DNA of 64,000 bases from Boesenbergia rotunda (lineage: Eukaryota > Streptophyta > Magnoliopsida > Zingiberales > Zingiberaceae). The notes under the pieces were generated by a model that saw nothing but the letters and a program-made list of their open reading frames with translations, ran no database searches and was not told the origin of the DNA. Below, piece by piece: positions 21,085-32,827 of this stretch (the first letter of the stretch is position 1; each line of letters begins with the position of its first letter). The translations under genes were made by a program, and so were the position numbers. The stretch spans positions 297,320-361,319 of the forward strand of contig JAGFNQ010005198.1 in NCBI GenBank assembly GCA_024364735.1, in the 5' to 3' direction.

Positions 21085-22640
21085 GAGCATGTCAATTATT
21101 ATACTAGCTGGTTCAAGTTGCATATTAAGTTAGTGAAGGCTACAATAATTGATCATACTAGTTAAGATCAAATCAAGAAGACAAAAGAGCATTGAAGGAA
21201 AGTATTACATCGATTAATTTCACTTGCGAGATTTTTGACTAAACCAAATATAGCATATCGTGGTAGTAATGAGAAGCTTTATGATGGTAACAATGGAAAC
21301 ATATTGTTGCTATTGTGTTGATTGCTGAGTGGGCCTCAGTGATGAAGGAGCATCTAGAAAGTAATACACATCATCATTATCTTAGCTATAAAATTTAGAA
21401 TGATTTGATATGTTTGTTTGTTTCAGAAATTAAGAGTTCTATTATTCAAAACATTAAAAAGCTAAGTTCTTTTCTAAAATACTTGCTTGTACTCTTGATG
21501 TTAGTAACTAAGAGCAAATGACTTTGGTTATAAATTTCTACAAGCCCAATGAAAGTAGAAGAATATTTTTTGAGATTTTTGAAAGTGGATGATATAACAA
21601 GACAAGGGTTATTTGAAGAATTTCAAAATATGGTGAAAATTTTGATCTTGATATTGATAATGTGAGAGGGTAGAGATATGATGATGAGACAAATATAAAA
21701 GGGAGATACGAAGACGTATAAACAAAACTATTGGATATAAATCCTAGTGCATTATACACTCCATGTAGTTGCCATTGTTCGAAGTTAACACTTTGTGATA
21801 TTACAAATTCTTATGGAAAAACGAAAGACTTTTTTATAGTAGTACAATGAATTTATATAATAATTTATCTTTTCTACAAAGAGGTTGGGGGTTTTGATAG
21901 ATCATGTGACGATAAAAGGTTTAACTCTCAAGTCATTGTAAATCACTCGATGGGAAAGCCGTATTGAAAAGTATGAAAGCAGTGGTACTTCAAGCTCAAC
22001 AAATCATAGAAGTTTTACATTAAGTTGTAGAAGAAAAAGACTTAAGTTGTAAGAAGAAAAAGACACTGACTTTAAAATAAGAAGTCAAGCTAAGTCTTTA
22101 GCAATATTTGAATTTGAAAATTTTGAGTTTTTAGTGTGCATAGTTATTTGGTATGACATATTTAGTAAAGTTAAGATTGTTAGCAAAAGTTTACAATCTG
22201 AAAACATATTCATTGATGTTGCTATAACCAAGGTTAAGAGACTAATTGCTTCCTTTGAAAAATATAGAGACATTGGTTTTGAACAAGCTATCAATACAGT
22301 AAAAGAACTTGCTTTAACAATGAAAATTGATTATGTTTTTTCTTAAAAGAGACAAATATATAGAAAAAGAGATGTTGATGAGGTTGAGTCTTCCAAAGCA
22401 CGTCAAGAATCTATTGAGGAATCTTTTAGAGTTTATTATTTCTTTAACTTAGTAGATCAAATAATTGGATCATTGAAGAAAATTTTTGAGCAATATGATG
22501 AATATGAAAATATTTTTGGATTCCTTTTCGTAATTGAAAAGTTAAATTCATTAATTGATTAGGACTTGAATGCTTGTTGCAAGATTCTTGAAATGAAACT
22601 ACAAAGAAAAGAGGATATAAGATAAGATGATCTAGATGGA
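21085..22640 (+). pseudogene. hAT-type transposase pseudogene, central and C-terminal parts (copy A)
   Basis: Across several frames the translation gives KEH(W)RKVLHRLISLARFLTK, SNEKLYDGNNGN, AEWASVMKEHL, VEEYFLRFLKVDD, KGRYEDV-type remnants, YTPC-CHC-KLTLCDI, ENIFIDVAITKVKRLI and ESFRVYYFFNLVDQ. These are in the order of DUF4371 and the C-terminal region of zf-MYM/hAT-like transposases. At least ten stops and several frameshifts make it dead. From 21501 onward the sequence is duplicated at 32828. Confidence 0.85.
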
Positions 22641-24010
22641 GGAGCGATGCACGTGTGAGAGTAAGGGAGGGGGTGACTCATGTGAATTTTAAAACTTTTG
22701 ATTTTTTAGAAAATCAATGCGTATCGAAAAATTAACTTAAGTAAAAAAACTTGATAAAAACGAACATAGGCGTTTTTATTTGGTTCCGAGCCTTTTTCAA
22801 GACTCAGGTCTCTTAGACTTTTCCGATGGATAATTCACTAAATTTCTCTACCGGTAAACTCTCGGTAGAGTAGTAGAATACAAAGAAATAGGAATAGTAT
22901 AACAACCTACACTTTCTTTAGCAGATATACAAAATGAGTACAAAACAACTAAATTCATTACCAACACAAGTGTAGATGTCCAAATGCGCTCGTATGTTGG
23001 TGTTGATCTTCCAACAACAGTCGGGCGTAGTAGAGCAGTAGCACGACCACAAAGTGAAGACAGAGTCACAGAATGATCGCAAGAGGTCGTAGAGTAGTTA
23101 TCATAGTTGTTTTTTAGTTGCAAGGTCGAATATTGCTTTGATAGGATGTTGAGGGCACCCTAGTTCTCAACTAGGGCGCCTCAGTTCAAAGTTCAATCAA
23201 ATATGAACTCTGCGTAGCTTATCAGTTTGAGGGTGCCTCCATCGTCACTTGAGGCGACTTGAGTTCGAACTGAGGCACCTCAAGTCCCACCTGAGATACC
23301 TTGAACAGTGGATTTCTATCTTCGATGTTTTTATGTGTGGAGGTGCCCTCAGCTTTCCAGGGAGCCTCAAGTCCAAACTGAGACACCTCATGTCCCACGC
23401 CCACCCGAGGTCCCTCGATCATTGTTCATCCAAGACTTGATTTTTCATTTTAACCCCGCAAAATTCATTAGTCCACAAAACAAAGTATATCATGTAAAAT
23501 AGAGTTCACACATTAAAATAAAATAATTATTAAAATATTGTGTTTCTAAGACCAGGATCTAGTTATAGTCTCAACTTAGACTCCAAAATGGTTATAAGTT
23601 GGACCAACACCTAAGTCCCACTGAGACTCGTCCTCACTGGATCTCTCTGCTTGAGTGACTTATTTTACTTATCATTTACAGACTTACTCAACTTCTTAAC
23701 ACACTAGGTGTTCTTGTCAGATGTCCCTTCTGAACTTCAGTCAATTGTCATGTCCCGCGGACCCAACTGGACTTCAAGCTACGTATCAATCTACCTGGGC
23801 TTTAGTTAGTTGTCAAGTCCCGAGGACCTAACTGGACTTCCTATGTGTTATATCTTAAGTCTTTCAATCTAGTACACTAGGTGAATAGGTTAGACAAAGA
23901 CAACGTTTAACTTTAATCATTTGTCAATCATCAACACTTGAATTTGATTATTAGTGCAAATTGCACTAATACTAGATTTGGTTAGAGATGACTTATATCA
24001 TGAACTGAAA
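22641..24010. other. LTR-like remnant in copy A
   Basis: The stretch carries repeated words such as GGCGCCTCAGTTC / GAGGCACCTCAAGTC, and later GTCAAGTCCCGAGGACC / GTCATGTCCCGCGGACC, a pattern of copia-type LTRs in this genome (compare 31115-31260). There is no coding region, and I cannot set its ends. It is duplicated at about 34600-35950. Confidence 0.45.
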
Positions 24011-24579
24011 ATTATATAACATGTTCAACAAAGGAAACAAAATCAAAAAGTGAAATATTAATTTCTTTGCATAAAATAAATTATTTTCTGAATTCATTAA
24101 TTACATATAAAATATTATTAATTATTTCGATAACTGTGCATCCACAGACAGAAGGTTTTCTAAGTTGTAGTTATTGGAACCTTATTTGAGATTAATCCGG
24201 ACTCAAACAAGATTAAATGCATTAGCTATTAGTTATTATTTAGATGGAGAGTAAGTTTTTCAAAAATCTTAATTATGAAAGATTAATGGATGACTTTGCA
24301 TAATGTAAGAAGATTAAATTTTTATAGTTAATTGTTGGATGACTTTGCATATGAACATGTAAGAAGATTAAATTTTTATAGTTAATTGTAATAGTTCTTT
24401 TTAATTTTTTTATGCAATGATATTGATTATTTGTAATATATAATATTTTTTTATTATTATAAGTTTTAATTTATGTGTTCGGTTAATAAAATTATTTTAA
24501 TAAAATTAGTTTTATTATTTTTTATATAAATAAAAAGAGCTCATTTTTTTTATTGTGGTATCTTTTATGTTGGACCAGA
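24011..24579. other. AT-rich spacer in copy A
   Basis: It contains a two-copy direct repeat of about 60 bp (GTAAGAAGATTAAATTTTTA at 24306 and 24360). No gene is seen. Confidence 0.5.
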
Positions 24580-24803
24580 TAGTAGATAAATCTGGGATGA
24601 TCAGTTCAGTTTTATGAAAAATTTTCATCGGTCACCAAGATAAATCGGGAAGTTCTCGCGGTGGGCAGTCTAGAAGCCCAACGTCCTAGGATTTACGCTC
24701 CATTTGAGGGAAAAATTCCTATAAAATATACCGTAGCTAGGGATCAAAACGTAAATATCTGAGGTAATGATTAATCATCCTACCGCTGCATCATAACCCG
24801 AGG
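24580..24803 (-). mobile_element. SINE in copy A
   Basis: It matches the family on the minus strand from the CGGGTTATGATGCAGCGG head to the 3' region near 24590. The orthologous copy in the duplication lies at 36670-36900. Confidence 0.82.
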
Positions 24804-25119
24804 CTATTATGGTATCTTCTAGCAACTATTGATGGAATACACCGTCAAAAATATGAATTTTACGATGAAATTAGTTATTTCATCAACTTTTCGATGTCTA
24901 ATTAACGATTGAAATAAATTATTCCGTTGTTAAAATTTTTTATTTTATTTTAAATTTTTTACTATATTATTGGTGACCGTATTTTAAAATCGTTCTATAT
25001 TTTGCTTCTGATATTTTATAATGGTAAGTGAATAATGACCGATTAAATATTTGGATTTATAATATTACTGATGTTTGATTAATAATAAAGAAGTTTAGAT
25101 GGACACTCTTTCATTTGGA

Positions 25120-25327
25120 TTTAATCGTTCCATACCTATAAAAAAATTGTATAGGTTGTTAAGATAAATTAGGAAGTGTTAATGACGAGCGATCTAAAAG
25201 TCCAACGTCTTAAGATTCGTATCCCATTTGAAGAAAAAATTCTTATAAAATATATCATAGTTGAAGATGAAACCGTGGATATCTGGAATGACGACTAATC
25301 GCCCCGTCGTTACACTATAAGCTCGGG
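25120..25327 (-). mobile_element. Diverged SINE in copy A
   Basis: It has the family pattern on the minus strand (GAGCTTATAGTGTAACGACGG head and CCAAATGGG-like GGGATACGAATC body). Its paired copy lies at 37255-37470. Confidence 0.72.
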
Positions 25328-25560
25328 GCAAAAGAATTTTATTAGAGTAAATATATTTGGGGTATAAAGAAGAATTTATATCTTTTTAAGATAGGTTATC
25401 TCAAAGTCTATGAATAACTGTTTTTTAATTTATCAAATTATAAAATTATATTTGGCAAAAGAATTAGAACGAATTAAAATATATATGGGAATAAAAAAAT
25501 ACAATAGAATAATGATAAGTTCCATTATTGTTTAAGAGCTATGTTAGAGAGCGTGTAATT

Positions 25561-25740
25561 ATAACGTGAAATTTAATCTGAATGATATGACATTTTTATG
25601 TATATGTTCGATTGTCACTTGGACACCGACGGTGGCTTCCGGCTGCCGTCTCGAACAAAACTATAACCTGGGGGTACGATGAACCCATCAAAAATCGTTA
25701 CAATTAGAATGTCACGTCATTCACGTTGAGTTTCATGTTA
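25561..25740. mobile_element. Foldback MITE, copy 5 (in segmental copy A)
   Basis: Terminal arms ATAACGTGAAATTTAA...GAATGATATGACATT face AATGTCACGTCATTCACGTTGAG...CATGTTA. The core has CGAACAAAACTATAACCTGGGGG, the family signature. Its paired copy lies at 37705-37885. Confidence 0.8.
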
Positions 25741-26140
25741 AAAATTTACATTGTTCATCATTTTTGATTGTTTAATTCATTGATAGACTTACTTATTTCA
25801 TCATAGATAGTTAATCCATTTTACATGACTATCTCAATTTGTTGGAATCCTTATACTTATCATCCCATTTGATATGTCTAATTCATTTAACATAGTATTC
25901 ATTATGTAGATTTTATCAATTCATTCGTAATTTTTGTATTAATAAATAGTAATGCGCCGTTAGAAATTTAAAATGAATAATATTATTTTTCTTTACAGAT
26001 GGTGAACACAATGAATTTTCGAACAATATAAACACATTTATTCTTATGAAATTCCCATCACACGAATTATATAAGTTACTGAAGAATCAACCAATCCCAC
26101 ACAGCTTTCTTTCAGCTAGGCACACCATCTGCCTTTTCTG

Positions 26141-26875
26141 TTAACCGACCGCGCGACTGGTTCCGGCAGTGGATCCCTCAGTCTGGTCCACTGGCCCACC
26201 GAGCGAAGCATTGACAACCGCGGTCGCCTTCCCTTTCTTCAACCTCTCGCGGACTACGACGTCCTCGTCGACGACGAGAGCAGTAAGCTGCTGCCCATGC
26301 AGCCCCGGAACCACCGTCTCGTGTACTTGCACATGATCCTCCACCTCCACCAACTCTTCTTTCGCCGCCATCTTCTGCTTCCTCTTCTTCTTCAGGAAAC
26401 AGAGTATGGCGGCCGCAAGGAACGCGAGGAAGAACAGGCCGCCGAGGGAGACGACCACCACGATGACGACGCTGTTGTTTGGGTTCGGCGGAGGCGGAGC
26501 CAGTGGTGCCACTGGGGCTGGCGGCGGGCGGATAGGAATCGGTGGCAGTTTAGGAGGTGGCGGTGGTGACTGCCTCGAGGGCGGGGGTGGTGGGGGTACA
26601 GCTGCAGGTGACGGCGGCGGAGGGGTCACAATTGGAGGGGGAGGCGGGGGACTTTGGCGCGGTGGCGGAGGTGGTGGGGTCACAATTGGCGAGGGAGGAG
26701 GGGGAGTCCGACGTGGTGGCAGAGGTGGTGGGATCACAATCGGTGGGGGACTCCTGCGAGGTGGCGGAGGTGGTGGGGTTACAGTTGGAGGTGGAGGGGG
26801 GCTACTGCTGGCAGGAGGAGGCGGAGCACAAAATGGATTAAAAGGAAGGCATGGTGGGATGGGCCGGAAGGCCAT
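26141..26875 (-). CDS. TED7-like proline-rich membrane protein, copy A (244 aa)
   Basis: I chose the Met at 26875 (MAFRPIPPCLPFNPFC), because family members begin with such a short Pro/Phe-rich leader; the frame stays open further upstream through UTR sequence. Residues 18-130 are a proline-rich extracellular-type domain of PPPPP, RRSPPP and IVTPPPP blocks. Residues 134-161 are one strongly hydrophobic transmembrane helix (VVIVVVVSLGGLFFLAFLAA), followed by the basic stop-transfer KKKRKQK. The cytosolic tail (residues 172-216) has the VEVEDHVQVHETVVPG-HGQQ pattern of TRACHEARY ELEMENT DIFFERENTIATION-RELATED 6/7 proteins. Those act at the plasma membrane and secondary wall of differentiating xylem vessels. 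It is an intronless gene with a TATA box about 100 bases upstream. It is 6 residues longer than copy B. Confidence 0.85.
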   Translation of the reverse strand: MAFRPIPPCLPFNPFCAPPPPASSSPPPPPTVTPPPPPPRRSPPPIVIPPPLPPRRTPPPPSPIVTPPPPPPRQSPPPPPPIVTPPPPSPAAVPPPPPPSRQSPPPPPKLPPIPIRPPPAPVAPLAPPPPNPNNSVVIVVVVSLGGLFFLAFLAAAILCFLKKKRKQKMAAKEELVEVEDHVQVHETVVPGLHGQQLTALVVDEDVVVRERLKKGKATAVVNASLGGPVDQTEGSTAGTSRAVG

Positions 26876-26973
26876 CGATAAGTTTGAAATTAAGGAATTG
26901 AAGGCTTGTAATTTGTGGTGTGGAATGAAGGAGCTAGGGATCGATGAGGAGGGAGGAGGCCAGCTTGAGTGAG

Positions 26974-26981
26974 TATTTATA
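26974..26981 (-). promoter_or_regulatory. TATA box of TED7-like copy A
   Basis: TATAAATA on the minus strand lies about 100 bases upstream of the chosen start codon. The paired position in copy B (39062-39069) reads TACAAATA. Confidence 0.65.
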
Positions 26982-27499
26982 GCAGTAGTAGTTGATCGAT
27001 AGAGCTTGTTGGCGTTGGATGAAGTTATGATGCAGCTCGTGATAACTTGGCTCCCATGCCAAGGCTTAATTTCTTTGTATTCGAACTTGCTTCCAATCAA
27101 TGTGTTGCTTATGAATTATGTTGCTTTTGATGTGACTAATTTGTGTATGATACCTCTGATAGGTTTGTTTATATTTGATCATTGGTCTCAGCATAATACG
27201 ATCGAACGAACCATATATATGAAACGGGACTGGAGAGAGACGCTGTGCGATCTTAATCAATGTGTGACTTATGAAGTATGTTGCTTTTGATAGGATTAAT
27301 AATTTGTGATAGATTTGTCTATATGCGAACATTGAAGAACATAATACAAACTATAAGAAATAGGACTGGGACTCTGTTCAATCTTAGTTGCTATCGTGGG
27401 ATACATGCAGGTCTCCAATATTGGATATGGGGACTCTATTCCAATCCTCATTGTCTAGGAAGTTTGTACCATCGCTCACGTACTATCGAATGATTAACA
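26982..27499. other. Upstream region of TED7-like copy A
   Basis: No other gene is seen. It has imperfect direct repeats of about 190 bp (TGTGTGACTTATGAAGTATGTTGCTTTTGAT at 27260 resembles 27105-27130). It is conserved in copy B at 39070-39570. Confidence 0.55.
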
Positions 27500-27725
27500 G
27501 GATTTTTTTAATCTTGAATGATCGATCCGGTCCTATGAAAATTTTTCATCGTCCGCTAGCATAAATCGGAAAGTACTCGCGAAGAGCGATCTAAAAGTTC
27601 AGCATCCCAAGATTCACGTCTCATTTGGAGAAAAAATTCCTGCAAAATACGTAGTATTTGAAATCGAACTGCGGATGCCTGAGTTGACAACTGGTCGCCC
27701 TTCCGCTACACCATAGCCCCGGGGG
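27500..27725 (-). mobile_element. SINE upstream of TED7-like copy A
   Basis: On the minus strand it has a head GGGGCTATGGTGTAGCGG, a B-box region and a T-run tail (A-rich side near 27505). It is paired with 39575-39800 in copy B. Confidence 0.85.
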
Positions 27726-27744
27726 AAAAAAATAATTAACGAGG

Positions 27745-27966
27745 TTTTTTTAATCTCGGACGACCGGTTCAGTCCCATGGAAAATTTCCACCGGCCACTA
27801 TGGTAAATCGGAAAGTGCTCGGGGCGGATATCCAGAAGCCCAGCGTTCCTAGATTCGCGCTTCATTTGGAAAAAAAATTTCTATAAAATACACTATAATT
27901 AGAGATTGAACTGTAGATATATGTGATAATAATTAATTACCATTTTGGTATACCATAACCCGGGGG
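27745..27966 (-). mobile_element. Second SINE upstream of TED7-like copy A
   Basis: This family copy is adjacent to the previous one in the same orientation, with GATTAACGAGGTTTTTTTAATC preceding each. The segmental duplication ends inside it. In copy B it is cut at 39921 by a gypsy element. Confidence 0.85.
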
Positions 27967-29930
27967 CGTATCGTGGCTTACTATCGCGCCATAACCTGGT
28001 GGTGTCTCTGTTCAATCTTAATCTTAGTTTCTGTCGTAGGAGGTAACCATTAATCTTACTATGGTCTAGTGTTTGTTCTATATTTTTTTTTTTTTACTTT
28101 TATCTTGTTTGATAGAGCAAACTTAAAGCAATTTATTTACCTAGCTATTAATCCTCTAAAAATATCTTTAATTCAGCAAATTTAAAAAAACCTTTAACAC
28201 AAATTAAGGATAACCTTGGGCTATACCAATTGTTGGGCCAAGATGAGAATGTTTAATTACAAAATTGATTTTCTGTAATTCGTAGATAGGATATTGATAT
28301 TTTACATGTTAACATAAATTAATTTAATAGAGCAAAATTAAGGTTATCCCTGAAGCGTGATTTCAATATTCAATCTATGGTCAAAACCTCCCTCGCTTTA
28401 TTTGGTGTTCTCTTACTACTCAGCTCTGAAGTATATTTATATACGTGGACGTATGATCAGAGATCGATTTTTATAAATCAATAACCTGTTGCTTTTTCAT
28501 CTGACACCATCTGTGTATATAAATTATCCTCTTTATATCCGTAGGTTCAATTCTAAGAAGAGATTGTAACAACAGAGACTTTTTTTTTTTGGCATGTGTG
28601 GGCATACCATATATGGAAGATGCCCAAAGGACCTGATCGGACCCAATTATTAGATTAAACTACAGTAATTAATTTTGACCTAGTTAACTCTTAACTAGTC
28701 AAAATAATTTAGTAGTCTCATTCTATTCCATTAAAAGATTGAGATTACACTCTTAATCTAATTGAAATTATTGAAGTTTATAATCAATAAATATATCTTC
28801 TAGTTGATCGATCTAATAGTAACAAGAGTTCGATTCTCAGACAGGCAAGGAATATGCGTGCCGTGTTAGAATTTCTAGACAAAGTCAACTGTGAGTGATA
28901 CTATCATTTGCACTTTTGAATTTACCTAGTGGGTGCACCAGAGGCAGGCCGTGTAGGCCTTTCACCTTTAGGATTAGTCAGCCTTATGAAACTATAAGGG
29001 TCTACAAGGTCTGGATTACTTGCAAGGATTTTGAAATAATAATAATAAAAAAAAATTAATGTGACATTTGTAAAAATTCCTTAATTTTTTTAAAATATTA
29101 AGAGTGATTGTTCTGATAATTTTTAAAAATAATAATTATACTTAATAAAAAATTATTAATTTTTGAAAAGTAATTTTTAAAAATAGTTTTCTTTCAAAAT
29201 CAGTTGTTGATTTATCTAAGTGTGTGAAATCTAATGTAGATTTATCGAAAATTTTATGTCATAAAAATTTATCATCGAGAAAATTTAATATTTAAAATTT
29301 ATTTTTGAAAATATATTTATAAAAAATTATCTATCAATTAGATTTTTTTTAATTTTTGTTAAATTGTAAAAATAGTCAATCTAACTTTGTAAAAATTTTC
29401 CCAAAAAGATAAATTTTCTAAGTATCGAAGAATAAATTTTATTATAGACCTGAAAATTTTTAAAAATAATTTTCAAAAATAGATTTAAACTTCAAAGATT
29501 TTTGAAATTTATTTTCAATGGTCAAAATATAATGACCAATTTCAGAAAAATCTGATTTTCAAAAAAAATCTTTAAAGCATTTTTAAATTAAAAATTTGAT
29601 TTTTGATTAAAAAATCACAAAATTATCTAATAGTAAAAAAAATATATAAAAATTTTTTGTAGATAGATATGAGCTGTATCTATCACAAAAATTATTAAAT
29701 TTAAATATATCAAAAAAATAAATCATCAATATAGTTTTCTAGTAATTAGGATTTTTAAAGCAATTTATTCAATGTAAAATAATAAGCATACAAAAAAAAT
29801 AATCCAACAATTTAAAATAGATTTAGGAAGCCAATAAATTTTTTTACCTACTAGGTTTATCAAAAATTTAGGTAGAATATAATTTTTGAGTTTTCTTATA
29901 ATTTGACCTCTATGATTTTTTATATACCAA
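27967..29930. other. AT-rich spacer
   Basis: Its first ~100 bases echo 27370-27410 (TCTGTTCAATCTTA). The rest is AT-rich with no recognised gene. From about 29000 on it may be decayed retroelement interior belonging with the gag remnant to the right. Confidence 0.45.
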
Positions 29931-30710
29931 TTAAGTCCTATAATATTTATTGAAGCATGTAAAATATTTAAGCATACAAGATCGTTTTTCTAATATTTGT
30001 ATTTGATTTTTTAATCTTGTATTCTCAATTTTAACTTGATCAAAATATTCTTTTAATTTTTCAAGTTGTTCAGATAAACATGGATACTTGTTCTTTGATT
30101 TTAAAAAATTAGTCTTATTTTCATATAATGATCTATTTAACATGTTAATGCGGTCATATAGTTGATCTAGAGGAAGCTTATATACCTTATTTACCATTTC
30201 GTCAGTAGACGCTCCCCCTTCATCGTTACTTCCTTCTAAAGTATCTTCCTCTTCATCGATGCTCAATTCGGATGAACATTCATCACCTTTTTATAGGTAT
30301 TCGGCTATTAGTGCTAGTTCGAAGTTCTCTTTGCATTTGGACTCGTCTGAACATGAGTCGATATTCATCGAGGAGTCAAATTTTGCTTCTTTTGATTCTT
30401 TATGGAGTTTCAATATCTTATGTCAAAGTTCTTTAGCGGATATGTAAAAGCCGATCCTTTCAAGTTTCTCAGTTGGTTGTACGCTCAAAAGGTGGAACTT
30501 GACTTTCCCGTTTGCCATGAACTCGTCACGTTGTTTTTCAGTCCAGTGGTCTTCTTTGAGTTCTTCTTGGTTATTGTCTTTGGGTGTTTCAAAATCATAT
30601 TTAATTGTTAATAAAATATTGAAATCGATTTTGTAAAATATCTCTATACGACGTTTCTAAAAGGTAAACTCTCCCTCAAACTTTAGTGGGTAGATGTTAG
30701 TTCCAACCAT
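29931..30710 (-). pseudogene. Copia (SIRE-like) gag remnant
   Basis: Reading on the minus strand from the ATG at 30710 gives VGTNIYPLKFEGEFTF, a stop, then WTEKQRDEFMANGKVKFHLLS and SAKEL(stop)HKILKLHKES, the UBN2/gag pattern of large copia elements. Nearer the 3' side an acidic stretch (EEEDTLEGSNDEGG) and a coiled coil (LEKLKEYFDQVKIENTRLKNQIQ) follow, as in the region after gag in SIRE-type elements. Several stops make it dead. It lies directly inside a primer-binding site and LTR end. Confidence 0.72.
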
Positions 30711-30755
30711 CGTCTTGTTGCTTTAGGCGGCGGTTAGTTCTCCTGAAGCGGTTAA

Positions 30756-30767
30756 GCTCTGATACCA
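30756..30767 (-). other. Primer-binding site (initiator Met tRNA type)
   Basis: The minus strand reads TGGTATCAGAGC, the copia primer-binding site, two bases inside an LTR end starting at 30770. Confidence 0.85.
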
Positions 30768-30769
30768 AT

Positions 30770-31110
30770 TGTAGATCTCGGTAGGGCACGTTAGAAGGGG
30801 TGAATAGCCCTACAATTAATGTTAACAAGATCTCTTGCTTTTGCTTAGCAAGCATAGACAATTCAATTAAACAATAAAATAACAACAACAAAATAAAGAG
30901 AGGCTAGCATAGTTTACTTGGTTGCAACTAAGGATATTGCTAATTTAAGGCATTGGAAAGGTGTATTAAAATGCTCTTTCATTGAATGCGGAGAAGCCCT
31001 TACAATCTTTGGAAAGCTCAGAGAAAGACTAGAAAATTCAATACAAAATATTGTGTTTTAATCCTAGCTCGAGAGGGTTATTTATATCCCAACGGTCAAA
31101 GTGATCGTAT
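30770..31110 (-). repeat. LTR (R/U5 side) of the copia gag remnant
   Basis: It abuts the primer-binding site with terminal TGTAGATCTCGG on the plus strand. It includes AAATAACCCTCTCGAGC on the minus strand, a possible promoter region. The outer LTR end cannot be fixed, because the adjoining 31104-32805 belongs to a separate repeat that also occurs at 52609 without this part. Confidence 0.6.
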
Positions 31111-32810
31111 GTTAATGTGAAATTTAAGGCGCTTTAGTTGAGACCAGGGCACCCTTAATGGATAAAAGTTTATCCACTGTGCAGACGTTCACTGACGGTA
31201 ATTCTACATCTAAGGCACCTTAGTTCAAACCCGAGGCGTCTTAGTTCACAACTGAGACGTCTTAGTTCAAATTTTCAATTAAATATTATAAATTATTAAA
31301 TCTAGTGAGAATATCATCAGTTTAATTAATTCACATTAACATTATTTTAATGTATGCTTATTTTTTTATTCTAATTTGAACATTTAATTAAATTAATCAA
31401 ATTAAATCAAGTATTTAATACTTTTTTTACCACTTAGAGCATCTGCAACGACTCGTTAATCAAGCGTTATAATGCTCGATTAACGAGCCGACCGTGTTAA
31501 AACCATTGAGGGGAGCGCGTTAAACGCTGACGCGGATGAACGCGTTCATCGCGTATGACATGGCATCCTGATCGGTCTGGTGACCGATCAGGCTCTTGCC
31601 TGATCGATCACCTGACCGATCAGGCTCCTGCCTGATCGATCACCAGACTGATCAGGAAGGAGCCTGATCGGTCAGGCAGGAGCCTGATCGGTCTGCCTGA
31701 TGGCAGACCGATCAGGCAGGCAGGCAGCTTGTAGGCTGCCTGTTTCAAAATTAAAAAAATTATTTAATATTAATTTCAATTTCAATTAATAATAAATATA
31801 TTTAAAATTATTATTATTATTTATTTTAAATAATAATTATTTAAATTGGTAAATATAGTTGAAAATAAAAAATATGTATGTATGTGATTGAATATGTGAG
31901 AGAATGTATATATGAGAGAATGTGTATGTGGCATGTGGACCCATAAATAATAGGGGTTGAATGTTAAACGAATGTGAAAGAATGAAGATATTAATGTTAA
32001 TGTGTATGTGGCATATGTGCCCCATACTTTTTGATGAGGTGGTAGGTGTTATAATGTTAAAGGTGTTAAACAGTTGTGGATGCCCTTAGTACAATATTCA
32101 TAAGTTTATTATTAAAATTATGCTAATTAAAGCAAACATCGAAGGATGGTGAATAAGATAAACCTAAATAATTAGTTCTAAAGGAGGGTGAATAAGATAA
32201 ACCCAAATAATTAGTTCTAAATACTAGATCTTATAATAAGTCCAAAATAACAAGATAAATTAATAAAATAATTTAATCATATTATAAATAAAAGGTACCT
32301 CCTATAATAAACACTAAAATAACAGTAAATACTAACTTAAAAAAATTTCAACCTAACAAAAATATAAAAACGAATTATACTAGAAGATGAGATGTCGAGT
32401 CGGAGAAGAACAACAAAAGTAATAATTTACCAATAAATAAATTATACATAAAATTAATTAAAATGTTTTAAAAATAAATAAAACAAATTTATAAAAGCAG
32501 CGGCTAGTAGCGCCCGACAATTGCCCGCAAGGGCCAGTAGCTTCCGACAACTGCTCGCAAAGGCTGACAGCTGACAGCTGCCAGCAGTGACCGACAACGA
32601 CCCACAAGGGTCGACAGCGGCCCACAGAGGCTAGATTTGGTTGACCGCGGCTCGCTGGTGGCCGCCTGGCCAGGCGGCCAGATATGGCCGGTGAGGCCGG
32701 CCCGAGGCCAAATAGCTAGATCTGGCCGGTCGTAGCTCGCCCTTGGCTAGCTGGCCAAATCTGTCCGGCCGATTGCAGCCGACCGGAGATATGACAAGAA
32801 AAAAAAAATT
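31104..32810. repeat. Dispersed repeat, copy 1 (holds Harbinger MITE)
   Basis: From ATCGTATGTTAATGTG to ACCGGAGATATGACAAG this stretch is homologous to 52609-53605. Near its end lies a GC-rich patch (32505-32790) of CGACAACTGCCCGC / GGCCAGTAGC words. The 649-bp MITE at 31437-32085 is absent from the other copy. A short inner duplication (GGATGGTGAATAAGATAAACC at 32141 and 32185) is also private to this copy. Confidence 0.88.
31437..32085. mobile_element. Non-autonomous PIF/Harbinger element (649 bp)
   Basis: The ends GAGCATCTGCAACG and CAGTTGTGGATGCCC are inverted repeats, and TTA flanks both sides (31434-31436 and 32086-32088), the Harbinger signature. The left end has a 36-bp near-perfect palindrome (31452-31487), and at 31565-31715 an array of GATCGGTC hairpins. 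Both features recur at the left end of the coding Harbinger element at 60452, which is its likely relative. The uninterrupted target is preserved at 52935-52937. Confidence 0.93.
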
Positions 32811-32827
32811 AAAAATATTTTTTGAGA

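Larger units (their letters stand above)
21501..27842. repeat. Segmental duplication, copy A
   Basis: This 6.3 kb stretch matches 32828-39921 along its whole length in the same orientation. It contains the end of the hAT pseudogene, an LTR-like remnant, two SINEs, a foldback MITE, a TED7-like gene and further SINEs. Divergence is by scattered substitutions and small indels. It lacks the TRIM element and the 146-bp tandem duplication of copy B. Confidence 0.95.

Noticed and set aside
26406..26972. Plus-strand Gly-rich open frame opposite the TED7-like gene (and its twin at 38508-39056)
   Set aside because: It is the antisense shadow of the proline-rich repeat (CCN codons read as Gly). The minus strand has the coherent helix and tail motif.
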